From Scortum barcoo (lineage: Eukaryota; Chordata; Actinopteri; Centrarchiformes; Terapontidae), in contig CM041553.1 of NCBI GenBank assembly GCA_023238725.1, positions 16,865,501 to 16,929,500 of the forward strand: 64,000 bases of DNA, written 5' to 3'. Within the stretch, counting starts at the first letter, position 1, and each line of letters starts with the position of its first letter. A model generated the notes under the pieces. That model saw only the letters and a list, made by a program, of their open reading frames with translations, had not been told where the DNA came from and made no database searches. The position numbers and the translations under genes are program-made. This document shows positions 25,001 to 37,000 of the stretch, one piece after another.

Positions 25001-28000
25001 GCAAGGGCATATGTAGGAGGCTCTGTTGATAAAGTTATGGTGGCCTTACATGTATTTGTAGTTGTCGTAGTGGTGTAAGTTGAAGTAGGGGAAGTAGATG
25101 TTGCAAACAGGAGCTTCAGTTAATGCTTCAGTAGGGGCATCTGTAGGAGGCTCTGTTGATGCAGTGGTGGTGGCCTCTGTATTTGTAGTTATCGTAGTGT
25201 TGTTGAAAGTGGAAGTTGAAGTAGGGGAAATAGAAGATGTTGCAAGAGGAGCTTCAGTTAATACTTCAGTAGTGGCATCTGTAGGAGGCTCTGTTGATGC
25301 AGTTTTGGTGGCCTCTGTATTTGTAGTTGTCGTAGTGGTGGAAGTTGAAGTAGGGGAAGTAGATGTTGCAACAGGAGCTTCAGTTAATGCTTCAGTAGCA
25401 GGGGGCATCATGTAGGAGGCTCTGTTGATAAAGTTATGGTGGCCTTTGTATTTGTAGTTGCCGTAGTGATGTTGTAAGTTGAAGTAGGGGAAGTAAGATG
25501 TTGCAACAGGAGCTTCAGTTAATGCTTCAGTAGGGGCATCTGTAGGAGGCTCTGTTGATGCAGTGGTGGTGGCCTCTGTATTTGTAGTTATCGTAGTAGT
25601 GGAAGTTGAAGTAGGGGAAATAGAAGACGGAAGAGGAGCTTCAGTTAATACTTCAGTAGTGGCATCTGTAGGAGGCTCTGTTGATGCAGTTTTGGTGGCC
25701 TTCTGTATTTGTAGTTGTCGTAGTGGTGGAATAAGTTGAAGTAAATAGGGGAAGTAGATGTTGCAAGTGGCAGGGCATTTGTAGCTTCAGCAGCTTCAGT
25801 TAATGCTTCAGTAGGGGCATATGTAGGAGGCTCTGTTGATGCAGTGGTGGTGGCCTCTGTATTTGTAGTTATGTCGTAGTGGTAAGTTGAAGTAGGGGAA
25901 GTAGAAGTGATGTTGCAAGAGGAGCTTCAGTTAATGCTTCATCATCGTAGGGGGCATCTGTTGATGCAGAAGGCTCTTCAGTTAATGCTTCATGGGGGCA
26001 TCTAGGAGGCTGGTGGTGGCTGGTGGCACTCAGTTTGTAGTTCTCAGTAGTGGTGGAAGTTGAAGTAGGGGAAGTAGATGTTGCAACAGAAGCTTCAGTC
26101 GATGTTTTAGTAGGGGCATCTGTAGGAGAATCTGTTGATGCAGTTGTGGTGGCCTTTGTATTTGTAGTTGTCGAAAGTGATGTAAGGGGTATCTGTAGTT
26201 GAAGTAGGGGAAGTAGATGTTGCAACAGGAGGCAGCTTCAGTTAATGCTTCAGTAGGGCATATGTAGGAGGCTCTGTTGATGCAGAGTTTTGGTGGACCC
26301 TCTGTATTTGTAAGTTGTCGTAGTGGTGGAAGTTGAAGTAGGGGAAGTAGATGTTGCAACAACAGGAGCTTCAGTTGAATCCTTCAGTAGGGGCATCTGT
26401 AGGAGGCTCTGTTGATGCAGTTTTGGTGGCCTCTGTATTTGTAGTTGTCGTAGTGTTGTAAGTTGAAGTAGGGGAAGAAGATGTTGCAACAGAAGGAGCT
26501 TCAGTTGATGCTTCAGTAGGGGCATCTGTAGGAGGCTCTGTTGATGCAGTGGTGGTGGCCTCTGTATTTGTAGTTGTCGTAGTGGTGGAAGTTGAAGTAG
26601 GGGAAGTAGATGTTGACGACAGGAGCTTCAGTTAATGCTTCAGTAGCGGGCATATGTAGGAGGCTCTGTTGATAAAGTTATGGTGGCCTCTGTATTTGTA
26701 GTTGCCGTAGTGATGTAAGTTGAAGTAGGGGAAGTAGATGTTGCAACAGGAGCTTCAGTTAATGCCTTCAGTAGGGCATCTGTAGGAGGCTCTGTTGATG
26801 CAGTGGTGGTGGCCTCTGTATTTGTAGTTATCGTAGTAGTGGAAGTTGAAGTAGGGGAAGTAGATGTTGGAAGAGGAGCTTCAGTTAATACTTCAGTAGT
26901 GGGCATCTGTAGGAGGCTCTGTTGATGCAGTTTAGGTGGCCTCTCTGTATTTGTAGTTATCGTAGTGGGAGTGGAAGTTGAAGTAGGGGAAATAGAAGTT
27001 GTTGAAGAGGAGCTTCAGTTAATGCTTCAGTAGGGGCATCTGTAGGAGGCTCTGTTGATGCAGTTTTGGTGGCCTCTGTATTTGTAGTTGTCGTAGTGTT
27101 GTAAGTTGAAGTAGGGGAAGTAGATGTTGCAACAGGAGCTTCAGTTAATGCTTCAGTAGGGGCATATGTAGGAGGCTCTGTTGATGCAGTGGTGGTGGCC
27201 TCTGTATTTGTAGTTGTCGTAGTGGTGGAAGTTGAAGTAGGGGAAATAGAAGTAGATGTTGCAAGAGGAGCTTCAGTTAATGCTTCAGTAGGGGCATCTG
27301 TAGGAGGCTCTGTTGATGCAGTGGTGGTGGCCTCAGAAGTTTGTAGTTCTCGTAGTGGTGGAAGTTGAAGTAGGGGAAGTAGATGTTGCAACAGGAGCTT
27401 CAGTCGATGTTTTAGTAGGGGCATCTGTAGGAGAATCTGTTGATGCAGTTGTGGTGGCCTCTGTTGATGCCTATTTGTAGTTGTCGAAAGTGATGTAAGT
27501 TGAAGTAGGGGAAGTAGATGTTGCAACAGCAGCTTTCAGTTGAATGCTTCAGTAGGGGGCATCTGTAGGAGGCTCTGTTGATGCAGTTAGGTGGTATCTG
27601 GCCTTTGTAGTTCGTAGAAGTTGTAGTTGTGGTAAAGTTGAAGTAGGGGAAGAAGATGTTGCAAGAAGAGCTTTTCAGTTGAATGCTTCAGTTAGGGGCA
27701 TCTGTAGGAGGCTCTGTTGATGCAGTGGTGGTGGCCTCTGTATTTGTAGTTGTTATCGTAGTAGGTGGAAGTTGAAGTAGGGGAAGTAGATGTTGCAACA
27801 GGAGCTTCAGTTAATGCTTCAGTAGTTGGCATATGTAGGAGGCTCTGTTGATGCAGAGGTTGGTGGCCTCTGTATTTGTAGTTGTCGTAGTGTTGTAAGT
27901 TGAAGTAGGGGAAGTAGATGTTGCAACAGGAGCTTCAGTTAATGCTTCAGTAGGGGCATCTGTAGGAGGCTCTGTTGATGCAGTTGGTGGTGGCCTCTGT

Positions 28001-31000
28001 ATTTGTAGTTATCGTAGTAGTGGAAGTTGAAGTAGGGGAAATAGAAGTCGGAAGAGGAGCTTCAGTTAATGCTTCAGTAGTGGCATCTGTAGGAGGCTCT
28101 GTTGATGCAGTGGTTTGGTGGCCTCTGTAGTTCAGGAGCTTTGTAGTTGTCTGAAGTAGTGGTTGGTAAGTTGAAGTAGGGGAAGTAGATGTTGCAACAG
28201 GCTTCAGCTTCAGTTGAATGCTTCAGTAGTAGGGCATCTGTAGGAGAAGCTCTGTTGATGCAGTTGTGGTGGCCTCTGTATTTGTAGTTATCGTAGTGGT
28301 GGAAGTTGAAGTAGGGGAAGTAGATGTTGCAACAGGAGCTTCAGTTGAATGCTTCAGTAGGGGCATATGTGTAGGAGGCTCTGTTGATGCAGTGGTGGTG
28401 GCCTCTGTATTTGTAGTTAGTTATCGTAGGGTAGTGGAAGTTGAAGTAGGGGAAGTAGAAGTCGGAAGAGGAGCTTCAGTTAATGCTTCAGTAGTGGGCA
28501 TCTGTAGGAGGCTCTGTTGATGCAGTTTTGGTGGCCTCTGTAAGTTTGTAGTTGTCGATGTAGTGGTGGGGCATAAGTTGAAGTAGGGGAAGTAGATGTT
28601 GCAACAGGAGCTTCAGTTGATGCTTCAGTAGGGGCATCTGTAGGAGAATCTCTGTTGATGCAGTTGGTGGTGGCCTTTGTATTTGTAGTTCGTAGTTGGT
28701 GAAAGTTGATGTAAGTTGAAGTAGGGGAAGTAGATGTTGCAACAGGAGCTTCAGTTAATGCTTCAGTAGGGGCATATGTAGGAGGCTCTGTTGATGCAGT
28801 GGTGGTGGCCTCTGTATTTGTAGTTGTCGTAGTGTGTGGAAGTTGAAGTAGGGGAAGTAGATGTTGCGGAAGAGGAGCTTCAGTTGATGCTTCAGTAGGG
28901 GCATCTGTAGGAGGCTCTGTTGATGCAGTTGGTGGTGGCCTCTGTATTTGTAGTTATCGTAGTTGTGGAAGTTGAAGGAGCTAGGGGAAGTCTGTTGAGA
29001 TGTTGCAAGTTGTCGCAAGGAGCTTCAGTAGTTGATGCTTCAGTAGGGGCATCTGTAGGAGGCTCTGTTGATGCAGTGGTGGTGGCCTCTTGTAGTTATA
29101 TTAGTATTTGTAGTTGTAGCGGCCTCTGTATTTGTAGTTGTCGTTGAGTAGTGATCTGGAAGTTGAAGTAGTCTGGGAAGCATTAGATGTGGTGCAAGAC
29201 TGAAGAATAGCTTCCCAGTTTGAAATGCTTCAGTAGAAATGGAAGCATTACATTCTAACATTAGGAGGCCATCATTGTTGATGCATATAGTTTTAAAAAT
29301 GACCAGTAAATTGCAAGTTGTAGTTAAAAAAAACTTACCCACACAAAAACGGTGCCTGCTATAATGTTCAGGGATCAGTAGGAGACACTCGTTGCAATTC
29401 ATTTTGGAAGCTTGTACAGTTTGCAATGCTTGCTGGAGGAGTTGAGTTTCTATCTGTAAACACAAGGGTCATGTAAACGTTCACTGACCCATGCCCTACA
29501 GTGATGACACAGAGAGGAAGCAACACTGTTTAAAAGCAAGTCACTAGTAAATGTATATAATAAAAATGTCAGAAAATACATGGAAAATATAAAGTGGTAG
29601 TGTTGTAAGTTGAAGTAGGGGAAGTAGATGTTGCAATTGAAATTGGTAGTCTTACGTGAACTGGTTAACAATAGAGCGGAGGAAAGATGATCCATAGAGA
29701 GCTTTTTACCCAATTTGTTTACTTCTGAAAAACAAATTTTCTGTCATTTGCAATTAAAAACAAATTGCCGCGATTACCAGTGATCAGCTTACCACGAATA
29801 CAAAAGACAACAGAGAATGAGGCCCACTGGGATCTGGGCTCAACCTCACTTTAGTTTAGAAGAAGAAATTGTAAAACTTTGTTTAAGCTGGTTAGACTTT
29901 TGGTTGGAATAAAAAGCATGGTATAGTAGACGCATGGAGCATCTTACCTCTCTGACCAGATGTTCTAGCTAAAGTCTGAAACGCTGTTGAGAATGAGCTT
30001 CAGAGATCTGACGTGAAACTTTGTTTGATGAACTTAGACTAACTTAAGTCTAAGAGTTCATCAATGTGTAGGAGGATCTGTTGATGCAGTTGGTGGTGGC
30101 CTCTGTATTTGTAGTTGTCGTAGTGGTTGTGGATGTGGAAGAGTTGAAGTAGGGGAAGTAGATGTTGCAACAGGAGCTTCAGTTAATGCTTCAGTAGGGC
30201 ATATGTAGGAGGCTCTGTTGATGAAGTTGTGGTGGCCTCTGTATTTTGTAGTTGTCGTAGTAGGTGGAAGTTGAAGTAGGGGAAGTAGATGTTGCAAGAG
30301 GAGCTTCTTCAGTTAATGCTTTCAGTAGGGGCATCTGTAGGAGGCTCTGTTGATGCAGTGGTGGTGGCCTCTGTATTTGTAGTTACAGAAAGTTGTCTTG
30401 TAGTGATGTAAGTTGAAGTAGGGGAAGTAAGATGTTGCAAGACAGAAGCTTCAGTTGAATGCTTCAGTAGGGGCATCTGTAGGAGGCTCTGTTGATGCAG
30501 TGGTGGTGGCCTCTGTATTTGTAGTTGTCGTAGTGGTGTGGAAGTTGAAGTAGGGGAAGTAGATGTTGCAACAGGAGCTTCAGTTGAATGCTTCAGTAGG
30601 GGCATCTGTAGGAGGCTCTGTTGATGCAGTGGTGATGGCCTCTGTATTTGTAGTTGTCGTGTAGTGGTGGAAGTTGAAGTAGGGGAAGTAGATGTTGCAA
30701 CAGGAGCTTCAGTTAATGCTTCAGTAGGGGCATCTGTAGGAGGCTCTGTTGATGCAGTGTGTGGTGGCCTCTGTATTTGTAGTTAAGTCGTAGTGGTGGA
30801 AGTTGAAGTAGGGGAAGTAGATGTTGCAACAGGAGCTTCAGTTGATGCTTCAGTAGGGGCATCTGTATGTAGGAGGCTCTGTTGATGCAGTGGTGGTGGC
30901 CTCTGTATTTATTTGTAGTTGTTGAAGTAGGTAGGAAGTAGGCTTCGTAGTGTAGTGTTGGAAGTTGTTGAAGTAGGGGAAGTAGATGTTGCAAGGCATT

Positions 31001-34000
31001 TAGGAGCTTCAGTTGATGCTTCAGTTAGGGGCATCTGTAGGAGGCTCTGTTGATGCAGTGGTGGTGGCCTCTGTATTTGTAGTTGTCGTAGTGGTGGAAG
31101 TTGAAGTAGGGGAAGTAGATGTTGCAACAGGAGCTTCAGTTAATGCTTCAGTAGGATTGGCATCTGTAGGAGGCTCTGTTGATGCAGTTATGGTGGCCTC
31201 TGTATTTGTAGTTTGTCGTAGTGGTGGAAGTTGAAGTAGGGGAAGTAGATGTTGCAAACAGGAGCTTCAGTTAATGCTTCAGTAGGGGCATCTGTAGGAT
31301 GATGCTCTGTTGAGGCTCTGTTGATGCAGTGGTGGTGGCCTCTGTATTTGTAGTTGTCGTATCGTGGTGGTGTAAAGTGAAGTTGAAGTAGGGGAAGTAT
31401 AGATGTAAGTGCAACAGGAGCTTCAGTTAATGCTTCAGTAGGGGCATCTGTAGGAGGCTCTGTTGATGCAAGTTTGTGGTGGCCTCTGTATTTGTTTGTA
31501 GTTGTCGTAGTGGTGGGGCACCTGTAAGTTGAAGTAGGGGAAGTAGATGTTGCAACAGGAGCTTCTGAGTCAGTTAATGCTTCAGTAGGGGCATATGTAG
31601 GAGGCTCTGTTGATGCAGTTTTGGTGGTCTGTAGGCCTCTGTATTTGTAGTTATCAGTTGTAGTGTTGTGAAGTGGAAGTTGTTGAAGTAGGGGAAGAAG
31701 ATTGTTGATGCAGTATGCAGTATTTGAGCTTGTTAGTATGTAGTGGAAGTTGAAGTTAGTGGTAAGTAGATGTTGCAACAGGAGCTTCAGTTAATGCTTC
31801 AGTAGGGGCATCTGTAGGAGGCTCTGTTGATGCAGTGGTGGTATGGCCTCAGTGGTTTGAGAAGTGTATTTGAGTTGACTAGTTGTAGGCATCGTAGGTG
31901 GAAGTAAGTTGAAGTAGGGGAAGTAGATGTTGCAACAGGAGCTTCAGTTAATGCTTCAGTAGGGGGCATCTGTAGGAGGCTCTGTTGATGGAGTTGTTGT
32001 GGTCTGGTCTGTTAATGCAGTATTTGTAGTTGTTGTAAAAGCTTATCAGTTGGTGGAAGTAGCAGGTGGCTTGAAGTTGTTCTGCAGGGGAAGTAAGATG
32101 TTGCAACAGGAGCTTCAGTTGATGCTTCAGTTAGGGTCATCTGTAGGAGGACTCTGTTGATGCAGTGGTGGTGGCCTCTGTATTTGTAGTTGTCGTAGTG
32201 GTGGAAGTTGAAGTAGGGGAAGTAGATGTTGCAACAGGAGCTTTAGCAGTTAATGCTTCATGTAGGGTTTGCGCTGCATGCATTATGTAGGAGGCTCTGT
32301 TGATAAAGCAGTAGGTTTTGTGGCCTCTGTATTTGTAGAAGCCTTGTAGTTGTCGTAGTGTTGTAGGCCCAGTAAGTTGAAGTAGGGGAAGTAGATGTTG
32401 CAACAGGAGCTTCAGTTAATGTTGATGCTTCAGTAGGGGCATCTGTAGGAGAATCTCTAGGCTCTGTTGATGCAGTGGTGGTGGCCTCTGTATTTGTAGT
32501 TGTATTTGTAGTTGTCGTAGTAAGTGGAAGTTGAAGTAGGGGAAGATAGAAGTGTTGCAAGAGGAGCTTCAGTTAATGCTTCAGTAGTGGGCATCTGTAG
32601 GAGGCTCTGTTGATGCAGTGGTGGTGGCCTCTGTATTTGTAGTTGTCGTAGTGTGTGTAAGTTGAAGTAGGGGAAGTAGATGTTGCAACAGGAGCTTCAG
32701 TTAATGATGCTTCAGTAGGGGCATCTGTAGGAAGGTCTGTTGATGCAGTGGTGATGGCCTCTGTATTTGTAGTTATCTCGTAGTAGGTGGAAGTTGAAGT
32801 AGGGGAAGTAGATGTTGCAACAGGAGCTGGCTTCAGTTGAATGCTTCAGTAGGGGCATGCATGTAGGAGGCTCTGTTGATGCAGAGGTGGTGGCCTCTGT
32901 ATTTGTAGTTGTCATGTAGTGAAGTTGTAAGTTGAAGTAGGGGAAGAAGATGTTGCAAGAAGGAGCTTTAGTTGATGCTTCAGTTAGGGTCATCTGTAGG
33001 AGGCTCTGTTGATGCAGTGGTGGTGGCCTCTGTATTTGTAGTTGTCGTAGTGGTGGAAGTTGAAGTAGGGGAAGTAGATGTTGCAACAGGAGCTTCAGTC
33101 GATGTTTTAGTAGGGGCATCTGTAGGAGAATCTGTTGATGCAGTTGTGGTGGCCTTTGTATTTGTAGTTGTCGTTAGTGGTGGAAGTTGAAGTAGGGGAA
33201 GTAGATGTTGCAACAGCAGCTTCAGTTAATGCTTCAGTAGCGGGCATATGTAGGAGGCTCTGTTGATAAAGTGGTGGTGGCCTCTGTATTTGTAGTTATC
33301 GTGTAGTAGTGGAAGTTGAAGTAGGGGAAATAGAAGTTGGAAGAGGAGCTTCAGTTAATGCTTCAGTAGTGGGCATCTGTAGGAGGCTCTGTTGATGCAG
33401 TGGTGAGTGGCCTCTGTATGGCCTCTGTATTTGTAGTTATAGTAGTAGTGGAAGTTGAAGCTGTGAAGTAGGGGAAGTAGATGTTGCACGACAAGGAGCT
33501 TCAGTTAAGTTAGTAATGCTTCAGTAGGGGCATATGTAGGAGGCTCTGTTGATGCAGTGGTGGTGGCCTTCAGGCTGTATTTGTAGTTGTCGTAGTGGTG
33601 GAAGTTGAAGTAGGGGAAGTAGATGTTGCAACAGGAGCTTCAGTTAATGCTTCAGTAGGGGCATCTGTAGGAGGCTCTGTTGATGCAGTGGTGATGGCCT
33701 CTGTATTTGTAGTTGTTGTAGTGTAGTGGTGGAATTTGAAGTAGGGGAAGTAGATGTTGCGTAGTGGTGGAAGTTGAAGTAGGGGAAGTAGATGTTGCAA
33801 CAGGAGCTTCAGTTAATGCTTCAGTAGCGGGCATCTGTAGGAGGCTCTGTTGATGCAGTGGTGGTGGCCTCTGTATCTTGAAGTAGTGTGGCTTATCGTA
33901 GTGGTGGAAGTTGAAGTAGGGGAAGTAGATGTTGCAAGTAACAGGAGCTTCAGTTAATGCTTCAGTAGCGGCATCTGTAGGAGGCTCTGTTGATGGAGTT

Positions 34001-37000
34001 GTTGGTGGTCTCTCCATTTGTAGTTGTTGAAGTGGAGGAAATTGAAGTAGGGGAAGTAGATGTAGCAACAGGAGCTTCAGTTGATGCTTCAGTAGGGGCA
34101 CCTGTAGAAGGATCTGTTGATGCAGTGGTGGTGGCCTCTGTATTTGTAGTTGTCGTAGTGGTGGAAGTTGAAGTAGGGGAAGTAGATGTTGCAACAGGAG
34201 CTTCAGTTAATGCTTTCAGTAGGAGGCATCTGTAGGAGGCTCTGTTGATGCAGTGGTGATGGCCTCTGTATTTGTAGTTATCGTAGTGGTGGAAGTTGAA
34301 GTAGGGGAAGTAGATGTTGCAACAGGAGCTTCAGTTAATGCTTCAGTAGGGGCATCTGTAGGAGGCTCTGTTGATGCAGTTTTGGTGGCCTCTGTATTTG
34401 TAGTTGTCGTAGTGATGGAAGTTGAAGTAGGGGAAGTAGATGTTGCAACAGGAGCTTCAGTTAATGCTTCAGTAGGGGCATATGTAGGAGGCTCTGTTGA
34501 TGCAGTGGTGGTGGCCTCTGTATTTGTAGTTGTCGTAGTGGTGGAAGTTGAAGTAGGGGAAGTAGATGTTGCAACAGGAGCTTCAGTTGAATGCTTCAGT
34601 AGGGGCATCTGTAGGATGCTCTGTTGATGCATGCAGTGGGTGATGGCCTCAAGGAACTGTATTTGTAGTTGTCGTAGTGGTGGAAGTTGAAGTAGGGGAA
34701 GTAGATGTTGCAACAGGAGCTTCAGTTGATGCTTCAGTAGGGGCATATCCTGTAGGAAGGCTCTGTTGATGCAGTGGTGGTGGCCTCTGTATTTGTTGTT
34801 AGTTGTCGTAGTGTGGAAGTTGAAGTAGGGGAAGTAGATGTTGCAACAGGAGCTTCAGTTGATGCTTCAGTAGGGGCATCTGTATGTAGGATGGCTCTGT
34901 TGATGCAGTGGTGGTGGACCTCTGTATTTGTAGTTGTCGTGTAGTGGTGGAAGTTGAAGTAGGGGAAGAAGATGTTGCAACAGGAGCTTTAGTTGATGCT
35001 TTAGTAGGGGCATCTGTAGCAAGATCTGTTGATGCAGTGGTGATGGCCTCAGTATTATTTGCAGTTGTCGTAGAAGTGGTGGAAGTTGAATTAGGGTAAG
35101 TAGGTGTTGCAACAGGAGCTTCAGTTAATGCTTCAGTAGGGGTACATCTGTAGGAGGCTCTGTTGATGCAGTGGTGATGGCCTCTGTATTTGTTAGTTGT
35201 TGTAGTGAGTGTAAGTTGAAGTAGGGGAAGTAGATGTTGCAACAGGAGCTTCAGTTAATGCTTCAGTAGGGGCATCTGTAGGAGGCTCTGTTGATGCAGT
35301 GGTGATGGCCTCTGTATTTGTAGTTATCGTAGTGGTGGAAGTTGAAGTAGGGGAAGTAGATGTTGCAACAGGAGCTTCAGTTAATGCTTCAGTAGGGGCA
35401 TCTGTAGGAGGCTCTGTTGATGGACAGTGGTGGTGGCCTCTGTATTTGTAGTTGTTGTAAGTGGTGGAAGTTGAAGTAGGGGAAGTAGATGTTTCAACAG
35501 CAACAGGAGCTTCAGTTGATGCTTCAGTAGGGGCACCTGTAGGATCTGTAGGAGGCTCTGTTGATGCAGTGGTGGTGGCCTCTGTATTTGTAGTTGTCGT
35601 AGTGGTTGGAAGTTGAAGTAGGGGAAGTAGATGTTGCAACAGGAGCTTCAGTTAATGCTTCAGTAGGGGCATATGTAGGAGGCTCTGTTGATGCAGTGGG
35701 TTTGGTGGCCTCTGTATTTGTAGATTGTCGTAGTAGTGGAAGTTGAAGTAGGGGAAATAGAAGTTGGAAGAGGAGCTTCAGTTAATGCTTCAGTAGCGGC
35801 ATCTGTAGGAGGCTCTATTGATGCAGTGGTGGTGGCCTCTGTATTTGTAGTTGTCGTAGTGGTGGAAGTTGAAGTAGGGGAAGTAGATGTTGCAACAGGA
35901 GCTTCAGTTGATGCTTCAGTAGGGGCATCTGTGTGCATTATGGTGACTGAGTAAAGCTCTGTTGATGCAGTTTTGGTAGGCCTCTGTATTTGTAGTTGTA
36001 GTATTTGTGGAAGTTGTCTTATCGTAGTAGTGGAAGTTGAAGTAGGGGAAGTAGATGTTGCAAGAGGAGCTTCAGTTAATGCTTCAGTAGCGGCATCTGT
36101 AGGAGGCTCTGTTGATGCAGTGGTTTGGTGGCCTCTGTATTTGTAGTTGTCGTAGTGTTGTAAGTTGAAGTAGGGGAAGTAGATGTTGCAACAGGAGCTT
36201 CAGTTAATGCTTCAGTAGGGGCATATGTAGGAGGCTCTGTTGATGTAGTGGTGGTGGGCCTCTGTAGTGGTGGTGGTAAGTTGAAGTAGGGGAAGAAGTA
36301 TGCCTCTGTATTTGTAGTTGTCGTAGTGGTGGAAGTTGAAGTAGGGGAAGTAGATGTTGCAACAGGAGCTTCAGTTAATGCTTCAGTAGGGGCATCTGGC
36401 ATCTGTAGGAGGCTCAATCTGTTGTCTGTTGATGCAGTGGTGGTGGCCATTCTGTATTTGTAGTTGTCGTAGTTGGTGTAAGTTGAAGTAGGGGAAGTAG
36501 ATGTTGCAACAGGAGCTTCAGTTGAATGCTTCAGTAGGGGCATCTGTAGGAGGCTCTGTTGATGCAGTGGTGGTGGCCTCTGTATTTGTAGTTGTCGTTG
36601 TTTAGTAGTTGTAAGTGTGGAAGTTGAAGTAGGGGAAGTAGATGTTGCAACAGGAGCTTTTCCATGTTGATTTGTGAGATGGGAAAGGCTTCATGTAGCT
36701 AGAGGAGCTTATGTTGAGTGAGGTTGAGGCTCTGTTGATGCAGAGGTTGTGGCCTCTGTATTTGTAGTTGTTGTAGTAGTTGTAAGTTGAAGTAGGGGAA
36801 GAAGATGTTGCAAGAAGAGCTTTAGTTGATGCTTCATTAGGGGCATCTGTAGGAGGCTCTGTTGATGCAGTGGTGGTGGCCTCTGTATTTGTAGTTGCCG
36901 TCGAAAGTAGTAGTGGAAGTTGAAGTAGGGGAAGTAGATGTTGCAACAGGAGCTTCAGTTGATGCATTTTACTTCAGTAGGGGCATCTGTAGGAGAATCT

